Source: Natrinema gari JCM 14663
GTDB lineage: Archaea; Halobacteriota; Halobacteria; Halobacteriales; Natrialbaceae
DNA: 64,000 bases
Direction of reading: 5' to 3'
Assembly: GCF_000337175.1 (NCBI RefSeq)
Contig: NZ_AOIJ01000079.1
Location: forward strand, 12,188 to 76,187
The notes under the pieces are model-generated. The model was not told the DNA's origin, did not search any database, and saw nothing but the letters and a program-made list of their open reading frames with translations. Positions 56,405 through 64,000 of the stretch are shown here, piece by piece. The stretch's first letter is position 1. The number at the start of each line of letters is the position of its first letter. Made by a program: the position numbers and the translations under genes.

Positions 56405-56663
56405 CGACTATCTGTCGGGGACTACCATACAAAAGATCTCCCCCAAACTGCTTTGGATGCAGTGTTCGGTTACTCATTGGTGGGAGAAAATCAACTAGAT
56501 TCGCTAGTTCTGTAGAGAACGTCCGATTTCGATTCCGTCTATTTGGCGAGCACGCAATCAGTCGCTACCGTCGTTCGCTGATGATAGTCGCTGTGTCCCG
56601 ACCGCATCGATACGAGTCGATCGGATCGGCAAACGAGCGCGGCGCGAACCTGATTGCTCGTCG

Positions 56664-57713
56664 CTACCAGGTGCCGTGGAACGTATCGAACGAGAGGCTA
56701 TCGAGCGGTTCGTCACCGACGGCGATCCGGTACTCGCCGGGGGTGAGCATCGGCTTATGGAACTGCGGGCCGTCGTCGGTCGTGATCCGCGGACAGCCGG
56801 TGTTGACGAACGCGTCCATATCGAAGTTTCGCAGGCGATCCGGCGTCACCTCGTCCATCGTGATGAGATAGGCGTTCTCGTTGTCGTCGAGGATCTCCTG
56901 GGCCATCTCCCAGCGGCCCTGGCCGATCTTGGTACAGAAGATGACGCCCCACTTCTCGGCATCCATCGCGCGGTGGATGGCTCCGTAGCGTTGTTTCATG
57001 AACTTGTCCGTGTCCGCGACGGTGACGACGTTGTTGACCGGGTCGGCGATGACGACGTGTTTGTCGGGGTGTTCCATCGCCAGCCCGAGAGGATGGAACT
57101 TCCCGCCGCCGACGTACAGCACCTGATCAGCGGGTACGTCCGCGCTCGCGTAGTTACAGCCGAGCACCTGCCCCTCGTGGGTGAGCCGATCGTCGCCGCG
57201 ACGGCTGTGGACCTCGTACCCCCGCTCCTCTAAGAACGCCGTCATCTCGTCGTAGCGGTTCATGTGCTGGGCCGTGGTAACGAGGCCGACGCCCTCCGTC
57301 TCCTCGGGGGGCTCGAGCGTCTCGAGGGACTCCTCCATGATCGGCGTGACCTCGACGTTCGAGAACAGCGGGACGTAAATCACCTTGTCCGTGTCTTTCA
57401 TCGGCGAGTGGCCGAAGTGAACGAACACGTCGGTGCGTTTCATCAGATAGGTGTCGAGATCGCAGGCACCGTAACACGGCTGGCCCGAGAGCATGAACGT
57501 CACGTCGTCGTCGGCCAGCTCGCGGAGGTCGTCCGCGACGGCCGGGCCGCGCCGCTTCAGTCCTTCGGGGAACTGGAGCCCGACCTTCGTCGCGTCCCGT
57601 TCCTCGATCGCGTCGACGATCTCTTCGAGTTCGTAGTCCCACTCCCGATCGTGCTTGAGACGCATTCCCGTGTTCCGGAGGTCCCCCTCGGTGTACTCCG
57701 ACTCCTGACTCAT
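56664..57713 (-). CDS. dph2: Diphthamide biosynthesis enzyme Dph2 (archaeal)
   Basis: A 349-residue radical-type iron-sulfur enzyme. It transfers the 3-amino-3-carboxypropyl group of S-adenosylmethionine to a histidine of elongation factor 2, the first step to diphthamide. The three cluster cysteines can be placed at Cys84 (in QPCYGACD, with Cys80 also present), Cys186 (LGCNYA) and Cys307 (NTGCPRI). Length and layout fit archaeal homodimeric Dph2. The start is MSQESEYTEG at 57713; the longer frame is Arg-rich and non-conserved. Confidence 0.95.
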   Translation of the reverse strand: MSQESEYTEGDLRNTGMRLKHDREWDYELEEIVDAIEERDATKVGLQFPEGLKRRGPAVADDLRELADDDVTFMLSGQPCYGACDLDTYLMKRTDVFVHFGHSPMKDTDKVIYVPLFSNVEVTPIMEESLETLEPPEETEGVGLVTTAQHMNRYDEMTAFLEERGYEVHSRRGDDRLTHEGQVLGCNYASADVPADQVLYVGGGKFHPLGLAMEHPDKHVVIADPVNNVVTVADTDKFMKQRYGAIHRAMDAEKWGVIFCTKIGQGRWEMAQEILDDNENAYLITMDEVTPDRLRNFDMDAFVNTGCPRITTDDGPQFHKPMLTPGEYRIAVGDEPLDSLSFDTFHGTW

Positions 57714-57944
57714 TGGCCGCCCTAACGCCCACGGACGTATATACTGCACGCTGTGCCGAAACACGCGTGTTCGCCGTGCTCGCCGTCGGGACCTGCGTGC
57801 CGGGACTGGGACGGCCGCCGATCGCTGCCGTCCGGCAATCGGAAGCTGTCGCCGCCGTCCGGCGGTCGAGGCGACGTGTGCGGCCGCTCGAGCGTTCGTT
57901 TTTCGTCCCAACAGTCATAGTACTGGAGCATAAACGGAGCGTTA

Positions 57945-58871
57945 ATGGCAGCGGAACAGGCCGCAGACGGCTATCTCTTCGACCTCTATCGTCGATACAT
58001 CGGTGAACCGGAGGACCGGACCGACGTCTACGTCGGTTTCGGTCTGTTTCTCGGCGGGATCGGGCTGGCAATCGTCGCCCTCGTACTCTTCGTCTGGGCC
58101 AACACGTTCGAAGCGCGGTCCGGGAGCTACTTCGCGTGGGTCGGGCCCGCGTACGCGCTCGCGATGATGGCCCTTCCCGTGACCATGCTCGGAATCGTCG
58201 TACTCCTGCCCTCGGAGCGCCGCATGCTGTATACCTCGGTCGCCGGCGTCGTCATCACTGCCGGCGCAGTCGTCGGCTTCCTGGTCGTCTATCCCGACCA
58301 CTGGAACGGCTACGGTGCCGATTACACCGTTTCCGTCGTCGCGGTCTACGCCCTCGGACTCGCCGGGATCACCGCCTCGACTGGCGCGGCGCTGATCGCA
58401 CACTACCTCGACATGGCACAGCAAGCCGAAGTCGTCGCAACCGACACCGACGAGGACGACGCCGAGCCCGAACTCACCGACGCGGAGGTCCAACGGGACA
58501 TCGACGACGCGATGGACGGCGTCGAACTCTCGTGGGGAGGCGTTGAACAGACCGAGCACAAACGGCTCTCCTTCTCGAGCGACGACCTCGACGACGTCAG
58601 TATCGACTCGGACGCCGGGACGACGACGACCCGCTCGTCGGGCGTCGATGCACAGGTCGCTGGCCTCAAGGGACTGAAAGGGGGCGAGACGAAAGAGACC
58701 ACCTCGAGTTCGACGGTCGACGACCAAACGGCGAAACTGCGGGAACTGCGGGAACAACAGCGCGCGGAGGAGTTGGCCACGGCCGACGACGACGGTGGTG
58801 CCGTCGAAACCGTGGCAAAGCCCTTTTCAGGGCTCATCGAGAGACTGCGGGCTCTCGTAAAACGGAATTAA
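57945..58871 (+). CDS. Membrane protein with acidic cytoplasmic tail (DUF7139-like)
   Basis: A 308-residue protein. Four hydrophobic helices lie in residues 28-150. A long charged tail with DTDEDDAEPELTDAEVQRDIDDAMDGVELSW, Ser/Asp stretches and a helical end (LRELREQQRAEELATA) follows. Haloarchaeal homologues are annotated as permease-like or DUF7139. It sits 97 bp upstream of salactin on the same strand. The adjacency suggests a functional link such as membrane anchoring, though salactin has its own TATA box. Confidence 0.8.
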   Translation: MAAEQAADGYLFDLYRRYIGEPEDRTDVYVGFGLFLGGIGLAIVALVLFVWANTFEARSGSYFAWVGPAYALAMMALPVTMLGIVVLLPSERRMLYTSVAGVVITAGAVVGFLVVYPDHWNGYGADYTVSVVAVYALGLAGITASTGAALIAHYLDMAQQAEVVATDTDEDDAEPELTDAEVQRDIDDAMDGVELSWGGVEQTEHKRLSFSSDDLDDVSIDSDAGTTTTRSSGVDAQVAGLKGLKGGETKETTSSSTVDDQTAKLRELREQQRAEELATADDDGGAVETVAKPFSGLIERLRALVKRN

Positions 58872-58935
58872 TGTCGTCTGGCTGGAGGAAATATGAAATT
58901 GTATCGTAATCTATGAAAGCGGAATTAATCCACAT

Positions 58936-58948
58936 AGATTTATAATCC
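58936..58948 (+). promoter_or_regulatory. Promoter of salactin gene
   Basis: agatttataatcc contains TTTATAA (58939-58945), centred 27 nt before the salactin ATG, the standard spacing for a leaderless transcript. A 10-bp repeat cggaattaat (58863-58872 and 58920-58929) lies just upstream and may be a regulatory site. Confidence 0.65.
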
Positions 58949-58968
58949 GTCGGTGGCCTTGCCCACGT

Positions 58969-60000
58969 ATGGCCAAAGGCCTGGACGTCGGTACGATGAA
59001 CATCCTGTCAGCACAGCAGGATGGGAACGATACGGTTTTCGTGCAACAGCGTAACTCATTCGTCGAGATCGAGTACTCAGATATGGCCGAGCAGATGCTC
59101 TCGCGAAGCGAAGTGCTCCACATTCGCAAGGACGACAAGGTCTACGTCGTCGGCGACGACGCGCTCAATTTTGCGAACATCTTCAACAAGGAGACCCGCC
59201 GCCCGATGAAACACGGGATCCTCTCGAACGACGAGCAGAGCGCGATCCCGATGATGAAACTCATTATCGAGCAGGTCGTCGGCGAACCCGCCTATCCCGA
59301 CGAGAAACTCTACTTCTCGTCCCCCGCCGACCCGATCGACTCCGATCTCTCGACGCTGTACCACCAGAAAACGATCGAGTCGTTCCTCGACGACATGGGA
59401 TACGACTCCGAACCGATCAACGAGGGCATGTCCGTCATCTACAGCGAACTCGCGGACAACAACTTCACCGGCCTGGGAATCAGCTTCGGTGCCGGGATGA
59501 CGAACGTCTGTCTCTCCTACTACGCGGTGCCCGTCATGAAGTTCTCCGTCGCCCGCGGCGGGGACTGGGTCGACGAGCAGGCCGCCCGCGCGACCGGAAC
59601 GCCCGTCGACAAGGTCACCTCGATCAAGGAGGACGACTTCGAACTCGACTTCACGACCGATGTCGGGGGCGTCGAAGGGGCGCTTTCGATCTACTACGAG
59701 AACCTCCTCGACTACGTCATCGAAAACATCGTCAAAGAGGTCGACGAGGAGGACGTCGAGGAAGGACTGGACGTTCCCGTCGTCGTCACCGGCGGTACCT
59801 CGAGCCCGAGCGGCTTCGAGGCGCTGTTCCGTGACCACCTGGCGGACGCGAACATTCCGTTCTCGATCAGCGGCGTAAGCCACGCGAACGAACCGCTGTA
59901 CAGCGTCGCCCGCGGTGGTCTCGTCGCCGCACGCTCCGACGAGGACGTCGACCACCAACAGGACGACGAGGACGCGGAAGCGGCAGCCGCAAACGAATAA
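58969..60000 (+). CDS. sal: Salactin, haloarchaeal actin-like protein
   Basis: A 343-residue actin/Hsp70-fold protein: phosphate-1 segment GLDVGTMNI (4-12), phosphate-2 segment [12 protein letters not shown] (168-179) and an adenosine motif [11 protein letters not shown] (272-282). Sequence and length match salactin of Halobacterium, a dynamically unstable actin homologue forming filaments from the cell pole. A short acidic Gln/Asp tail follows. The DUF7139-like membrane protein is encoded just upstream. The gene has a strong TATA box. Confidence 0.9.
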   Translation: MAKGLDVGTMNILSAQQDGNDTVFVQQRNSFVEIEYSDMAEQMLSRSEVLHIRKDDKVYVVGDDALNFANIFNKETRRPMKHGILSNDEQSAIPMMKLIIEQVVGEPAYPDEKLYFSSPADPIDSDLSTLYHQKTIESFLDDMGYDSEPINEGMSVIYSELADNNFTGLGISFGAGMTNVCLSYYAVPVMKFSVARGGDWVDEQAARATGTPVDKVTSIKEDDFELDFTTDVGGVEGALSIYYENLLDYVIENIVKEVDEEDVEEGLDVPVVVTGGTSSPSGFEALFRDHLADANIPFSISGVSHANEPLYSVARGGLVAARSDEDVDHQQDDEDAEAAAANE

Positions 60001-60060
60001 GGCTCACAACCGCGGGCCGCGATTCTTTCGGGACGCCACGGAGAGCGACGGGTCTCGAGG

Positions 60061-60243
60061 TCACTCGACGACCGACTCCTCGTAGAAGCGGTTGAACGCG
60101 TCCCGCCAGGATTCGGGCTCGTCGCCCTCCGGCTGGTGTTCGACCGGGACATCGGCGAACCCACAGTGGGGACACGCGACCGTCGACATCTCTCCGAGGG
60201 AGAGCTCTTCGACGGATCCCCCACACCGTGGACACTGCTCCAT
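60061..60243 (-). CDS. Small zinc-ribbon protein
   Basis: A 60-residue protein with CPRCGG and CPHCGF (residues 4-29), two CPxCG knuckles forming a zinc ribbon, then an acidic tail with WRDAFNRFYEESVVE. Haloarchaea carry many such short CPxCG proteins, some regulatory. It is convergent with salactin. Confidence 0.85.
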   Translation of the reverse strand: MEQCPRCGGSVEELSLGEMSTVACPHCGFADVPVEHQPEGDEPESWRDAFNRFYEESVVE

Positions 60244-60410
60244 ACGTGTAATTTTCCCGGAGCGTCCTTAACTCTATGCGAACCTGTCGCGGCGCGGAAG
60301 CGTTCCCGTCGGGCCGACTCGTCGGCTCCGCGGACGGCAGCAGGTCGTCCGGCGTATTACTACTGCGAATTCAATAACCTTTTTGTATGCAGCCTATGTA
60401 TGGTGCGGCA

Positions 60411-60806
60411 ATGAGTACGACGTCGTCCCACGGCTCCACGATCGATCGCTGTCACCCCGCAGATGCCACGCCGGTTACCATCGAGGCCGCAGCGCTCGAG
60501 TCGACGGCACCGGAGTACCTCCGCGATCTCAAGGAGCGACTGACCGATGAGGGACTGGTCCCCGCCGAACTGACCGTCGACGCGTGTTTCGACGAGGACT
60601 GCTCGCTCGCGACGCAGGCGGAAGTGGATCGCATCCGCGGCTACGTCCGTGCCGGGTCCTTCCTCGGCGTCGGCACGGTGACCGTCACCGTCGATGGCGT
60701 CGCGGACCCCGAGAAGGTCCGCCCCGCGCTGGCGGCCTGTGCGGAACGAGCCGACCGCGACGGGATCGCGTTCGCTCTCGAGGGACCCATCGCCGTCGAC
60801 GCGTGA
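60411..60806 (+). CDS. Haloarchaeal protein of unknown function
   Basis: A 131-residue protein: PVTIEAAALESTAPEYLRDLKERLTDEGLVPAELTVDACFDEDCSLATQAEVDRIRGYVRAGSFLGVGTVTVTVDG (described by position, about 20-95), with alternating helix and strand and two cysteines. I do not recognise it. Its stop is one base before the start of the METTL5-type methyltransferase, so the two genes are translationally coupled, which suggests a role in the same RNA modification. The start MSTTSSHG is used; an in-frame ATG at 60387 is possible. Confidence 0.8.
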   Translation: MSTTSSHGSTIDRCHPADATPVTIEAAALESTAPEYLRDLKERLTDEGLVPAELTVDACFDEDCSLATQAEVDRIRGYVRAGSFLGVGTVTVTVDGVADPEKVRPALAACAERADRDGIAFALEGPIAVDA

Positions 60807-60807
60807 G

Positions 60808-61455
60808 ATGACCGGACCCTCGCGACGGACGCTCGCTCGCCGTCTCGAGTCGATCGTGGACTTTGCTGACCCCGCGGCCGACCTCGAGCAGTATCTGACG
60901 CCGGCGGAGCTTGCGGCCCACATCTGTCATCTGGCCGGGTTGCACGACGACCTCGAACGGCGCGTCGTCGATCTCGGAACGGGAACCGGGATGCTCGCGA
61001 TCGCGGCGTCGCTGGCCGGTGCCCGCCGGGTGGCGGGGATCGACGTGGACTCGGGAGCCCTCGACCTGGCTCGACGAAACGAGCGGACGGTTCTGGACGG
61101 ACACGGAGCGGGCAGCGATCGCACTCTCGAGTGGCTCCGCGGGGACGTCACTCGGCATCCGTTCTCGGTGACCGACGCGACCGTGGTCTCGAACCCCCCG
61201 TTCGGTGCCCAACGCGGGAACCGACACGCGGATCGGGACTTTCTCGAGACGGCCGAAGAGATCGCGAACGTCTCCTATACGATCCACAACGAGGGGAGTC
61301 AGTCGTTCGTCGAATCCTACGCCGCGGACGCCGGTGGCGAGGTGACACACGCGTTCCGCGCCGCGTTCCCGATCGCGAAGCGGTTCGCGTTTCACACCGA
61401 AGCCGAGGCAACGCTCGAGGCCGAAGTCTTCCGGATCGAGTGGGAGACGGCTTAG
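60808..61455 (+). CDS. METTL5-family RNA N6-adenine methyltransferase
   Basis: A 215-residue Rossmann-fold methyltransferase. The AdoMet-binding VVDLGTGTGMLAIAASL (about 52-68) and acidic loop GIDVDSGAL are followed by the amino-methyltransferase motif NPPFG (about 127-131), and then NVSYTIHNEGSQSF. The set is diagnostic for METTL5, which methylates an adenine of small-subunit rRNA in eukaryotes. The archaeal substrate is inferred. It overlaps the convergent membrane gene by 4 bp. Confidence 0.9.
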   Translation: MTGPSRRTLARRLESIVDFADPAADLEQYLTPAELAAHICHLAGLHDDLERRVVDLGTGTGMLAIAASLAGARRVAGIDVDSGALDLARRNERTVLDGHGAGSDRTLEWLRGDVTRHPFSVTDATVVSNPPFGAQRGNRHADRDFLETAEEIANVSYTIHNEGSQSFVESYAADAGGEVTHAFRAAFPIAKRFAFHTEAEATLEAEVFRIEWETA

Positions 61456-61991
61456 GTTCGTTCGGGGCGAATCCCGGGGCCGGAATTACCGCGGTCGCTG
61501 TCGGCGACGCGCCGAGCGCTGACACCCACGAGATAGCTGCCCACTGCGAGCGGAAGGCCGATGACGATCGCAGCGCCCGCCCCATCGGCGAACGCTTCCG
61601 GTAGCGAGACGACCACCGTCATGTGTCCGACCGTGTATTCGATTCCGTACCGAGCGAGTCCGACGCCGAACGGGACGCTGGCGACCAGCGCGACCGTCGG
61701 GACGAACCCGCCGGTGATGGCGGCGCTTACAGCGCCGATGCCGACGACCAGACAGGTCGCGGCCACGACCTCGACGTGGAATTCGGCACCGGTCCACGTT
61801 TCGACGACGAGGTCGGCGACGCGGCTGCTCCCGATCGTCATCCCGACACCTGCTGCGACTGCGAGGGCGAGTATGGCCGCGAGGACGCCGACGGCCAGGG
61901 ATGCGACGGGACGGCGACCGATGAGCCAAGGTGAGACGACCGAGGCGAGCGACCGGCCCCGTTTGCGGAGCTGACTGGCATCAAATGGCAT
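61452..61991 (-). CDS. Small membrane protein of unknown function
   Basis: A 179-residue protein with about four or five transmembrane segments (roughly 25-50, 70-92, 95-112, 130-155). The N-terminus is basic (MPFDASQLRKRGRSL). I recognise no family. The start is the ATG at 61991, near an AT-rich stretch (actaaaaagtaactgtta) at about 62012-62029 that likely contains the promoter. Confidence 0.75.
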   Translation of the reverse strand: MPFDASQLRKRGRSLASVVSPWLIGRRPVASLAVGVLAAILALAVAAGVGMTIGSSRVADLVVETWTGAEFHVEVVAATCLVVGIGAVSAAITGGFVPTVALVASVPFGVGLARYGIEYTVGHMTVVVSLPEAFADGAGAAIVIGLPLAVGSYLVGVSARRVADSDRGNSGPGIRPERT

Positions 61992-62053
61992 GCATCTAAC
62001 TACTCCGTCCATTACTAAAAAGTAACTGTTACACGCCCACGATGGGACCGCGA

Positions 62054-63898
62054 TTATCCGACCGCGCCGTACGTCTCTTCGCTCGCGATCGCGACTCGCG
62101 TTCCGTCGGCGGCCGCGTAGATCGACTCGTCTTCGCGGTCGAAGGTGAGTCCGCCCGCCGTCGTCGTCTCGTTTGCAGCCGGCACCGTCGTCGTCGCGAC
62201 CCCATCGGTCTCGGTCGGTGTTACCTCGAGGACGAACTCCCCATCGTCGGAACTGATCGTCACGTTCCGGCCGGCGATCTGTGCCTCCGCCCGGGACTCG
62301 TTTGACTCGTGTGCGAGCCGTCGGTCCTCGCCGTCTGCCCACAGCCAGACCTGATAGACGGTCTCGTTGCCGACGGGTTCCCACCCGGTTCGCTCGACGT
62401 GGACCGCTTCGCGCCAGCCGGGACCGCCGACGTACACCGTCTCCTCGCCGGTGAAGGAGAGCCGCTGGGCGCTGACCGCCTCGAGCCAGATCTCGCGTCG
62501 CTCACTCGCGACGATCACCCCGCTCGAGTCGAGACCCGCGTCGCTCTCGATGGCTTCGACGCCGATTCCGGTCACGAGCCCGTTCGGAACGCCCTCGACG
62601 TACTCGACGGTGTAATCCTCGATCTCGACGGCCGCGTTCGATGCCGCCGTCGCGTCCTCGACGACCAGGAAATTGGCGGGGATGGCGATGCCGGCGACGA
62701 CCGCGAGGACGCCGATGACCGCGAGGAACGCGGTCCGTCTGCGGGTGAGGCCAAGCAGCGAACTCGAGTCACGGGCCCGCGATCGGGTTCCCGCGATGAT
62801 CTCGCGAATCCGGTCGACATGAGCCGCGACGACGCCGTCGCCGTCGGTGTCGCCCGCCAACTCGAGTGGCCGATCGATCGCCGACGGAGTCCCGCCGTCG
62901 GACCGGGAGGACTGTCGCTGCGCTCGCGCGAGCAGGCGTTCGAGTCGCTCGGGGATGACCGGGTTCTCCGACGCGGTCATCGAGAGGGTGACCACGAGCG
63001 CGAGTATCGAGACGACGGCGACGCCTGGACCCTGAAAGAGGACGTACGAATCGTCGCCGCCGAACCAGTAGATCGCCCACAGTCGCTTCGAGAACCCGAA
63101 GAGGAGGACGGCAAGCCAGAGTCGCAGCGGGTTCGGGCGGGTCCCCCGACGCTCGAGGAGCGCGATCCCGAGGACGAAACCGAGAAAGAGACCGAGCGCA
63201 TGGCCCTGGATGGCGATCCCGGCCCACGACGGCGGCGATGGGGGACTTGGCTGGGCGGTGTATACCCTGATCGGGTCCTGCAGCGCGTAATAGAGGCGCA
63301 ACACGACGTTCTGGACGCCGAGCATCCCGACGATCGTCGCGATCGGATAGTGGACGATGGCGAAGCCGGCGAACGCGAAGACGACGCCGGAGAAGCCGAT
63401 CACGGGACCGAGCGCGAACAGGCTCGTCACCAGACCGACGGCGACGACCGCCAGCGGAAACACCGCGACGGCACGGACTCGCGGATCGGTTCGCCACGAG
63501 CCAGCCCGTTCCGAGTCGCGCCCGTCCGGATAGTGACCCCAGGCGTATTCGGCCAGCGGTGCGACGACCACCGTTCCGGCGAGGTTCCCGACGAGGTGGC
63601 CGGGGCCGGCGTGGGAAAACGCCGCCGTGACCATCCCGAGCGGATAGAAGTACGACCAGGTCCGGTAGGGGATCGTCACCGGCTCGTCGACGTTCGTGAG
63701 CCCGTCCTGTACGAAGAGATAGACACAGACCACGAACGCGATGACCACGAGCGATCCCCACGGGACGCCGTAAACGAATCGCGACTGGAGCACGTCACGC
63801 CAGCGCCGAGCCGGCCGGTGGACCCGCCGTACGACGGCGATCGACCCCACCAGCGCCGCGGCGACGAGGACCGTCAGCAGGGCCGCAAGCGAGCGCAT
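62054..63898 (-). CDS. Rhomboid-family intramembrane serine protease, long form
   Basis: A 614-residue protein. The rhomboid domain spans about 45-310 with HLVGN (101-105), the catalytic serine in GFSG (Ser170) and the partner His233 in IQGHALGLFLGF. After a cytoplasmic linker and one more membrane helix (about 398-420), residues 425-614 form a beta-rich domain predicted outside the cell. Rhomboids cleave membrane-anchored proteins. The added C-terminal domain is unusual compared with the short bacterial enzymes and may select substrates. The start MRSLAALL begins with a hydrophobic helix. Confidence 0.9.
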   Translation of the reverse strand: MRSLAALLTVLVAAALVGSIAVVRRVHRPARRWRDVLQSRFVYGVPWGSLVVIAFVVCVYLFVQDGLTNVDEPVTIPYRTWSYFYPLGMVTAAFSHAGPGHLVGNLAGTVVVAPLAEYAWGHYPDGRDSERAGSWRTDPRVRAVAVFPLAVVAVGLVTSLFALGPVIGFSGVVFAFAGFAIVHYPIATIVGMLGVQNVVLRLYYALQDPIRVYTAQPSPPSPPSWAGIAIQGHALGLFLGFVLGIALLERRGTRPNPLRLWLAVLLFGFSKRLWAIYWFGGDDSYVLFQGPGVAVVSILALVVTLSMTASENPVIPERLERLLARAQRQSSRSDGGTPSAIDRPLELAGDTDGDGVVAAHVDRIREIIAGTRSRARDSSSLLGLTRRRTAFLAVIGVLAVVAGIAIPANFLVVEDATAASNAAVEIEDYTVEYVEGVPNGLVTGIGVEAIESDAGLDSSGVIVASERREIWLEAVSAQRLSFTGEETVYVGGPGWREAVHVERTGWEPVGNETVYQVWLWADGEDRRLAHESNESRAEAQIAGRNVTISSDDGEFVLEVTPTETDGVATTTVPAANETTTAGGLTFDREDESIYAAADGTRVAIASEETYGAVG

Positions 63899-64000
63899 GT
63901 CCCGTGGTTCGAACGGGGGCGTATAGTGATTTGCCTTCAGCGACCCGCGCGAGCGGCGGCTTCGAAAGGTACAAACAACCGACGACCGGAGTGGATGACA

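Noticed and set aside
1-64000. CRISPR arrays, insertion sequences, toxin-antitoxin or other defence genes
   Set aside because: No regularly spaced repeats, no transposase-like proteins and no recognisable defence proteins were found; the only recombinase is the tyrosine type at 49123.

Overview
The window reads as haloarchaeal chromosome (class Halobacteria). Base composition is GC-rich, the predicted proteins are strongly acidic, and promoters have AT-rich TATA elements about 25-30 nt before the ATG. Typical archaeal or haloarchaeal genes are present: Orc1/Cdc6, CetZ, salactin, GatE, SRP19, Gar1, archaeal Dph2, TrmB, DUF7344, DICT and Tat lipoproteins. The genus cannot be fixed from sequence alone; a Natrialbales-type organism is only a guess.

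Layout. 1-1.6 kb: a 43-bp exact tandem duplication at the window edge, a universal stress protein and an MscS channel. 1.7-10.1 kb: a carbohydrate cluster with a TrmB-type regulator, a complete CUT1 ABC importer (lipoprotein, two permeases, ATPase), a Gfo/Idh/MocA dehydrogenase and a sugar-phosphate isomerase/epimerase-like TIM-barrel protein. 10.1-13.3 kb: photolyase, the tubulin-like CetZ and a small zinc protein. 13.4-18.6 kb: mptE and folP (pterin/folate pathway) separated by a hairpin-rich leader, then Orc1/Cdc6 beside an 890-bp intergenic region that has the hallmarks of a replication origin, then a SpoU/TrmJ-type RNA methyltransferase.

18.7-31.2 kb: two secreted lipoproteins of unknown role (one on each side of this stretch), a zinc-ribbon protein, a DMT exporter divergent from an Lrp/AsnC regulator, gatE, a cupredoxin, the cobalamin importer btuFCD, srp19-gar1 and a presenilin-like membrane protease. 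31.2-36.8 kb: a PAS histidine kinase, cysS, a nucleoside-deoxyribosyltransferase-like protein divergent from a winged-helix regulator, and small NifU-like and BolA proteins.

36.8-46.5 kb: two paralogous two-gene cassettes of bacterial-PH-domain membrane proteins (YdbS/YdbT type). Between them lie an AT-richer orphan membrane gene flanked by imperfect direct repeats, fumarase, a frameshifted CNNM/CBS gene, a zinc-finger protein and a DUF7344-DICT operon. 46.5-50.2 kb: a short-chain dehydrogenase, about 1.3 kb without a convincing gene, then a DUF5805-tyrosine recombinase pair. 50.5-58 kb: nitronate monooxygenase, a HisG-like protein, a very acidic coiled-coil protein, an UlaG-like metallo-hydrolase, another DUF7344 protein and dph2. 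57.9-64 kb: a membrane protein with a long acidic tail next to salactin, a zinc ribbon, a small hypothetical gene coupled to a METTL5-type methyltransferase, a small membrane protein and a large rhomboid protease.

Most of the window is housekeeping. The parts least explained by known genes are the origin repeats, the hairpin-rich folP-mptE leader, the duplicated PH-domain cassettes with the inserted segment next to one of them, and the DUF5805-recombinase locus with its gene-poor flank. No evident defence system, CRISPR array, insertion sequence or tRNA/rRNA gene was found.
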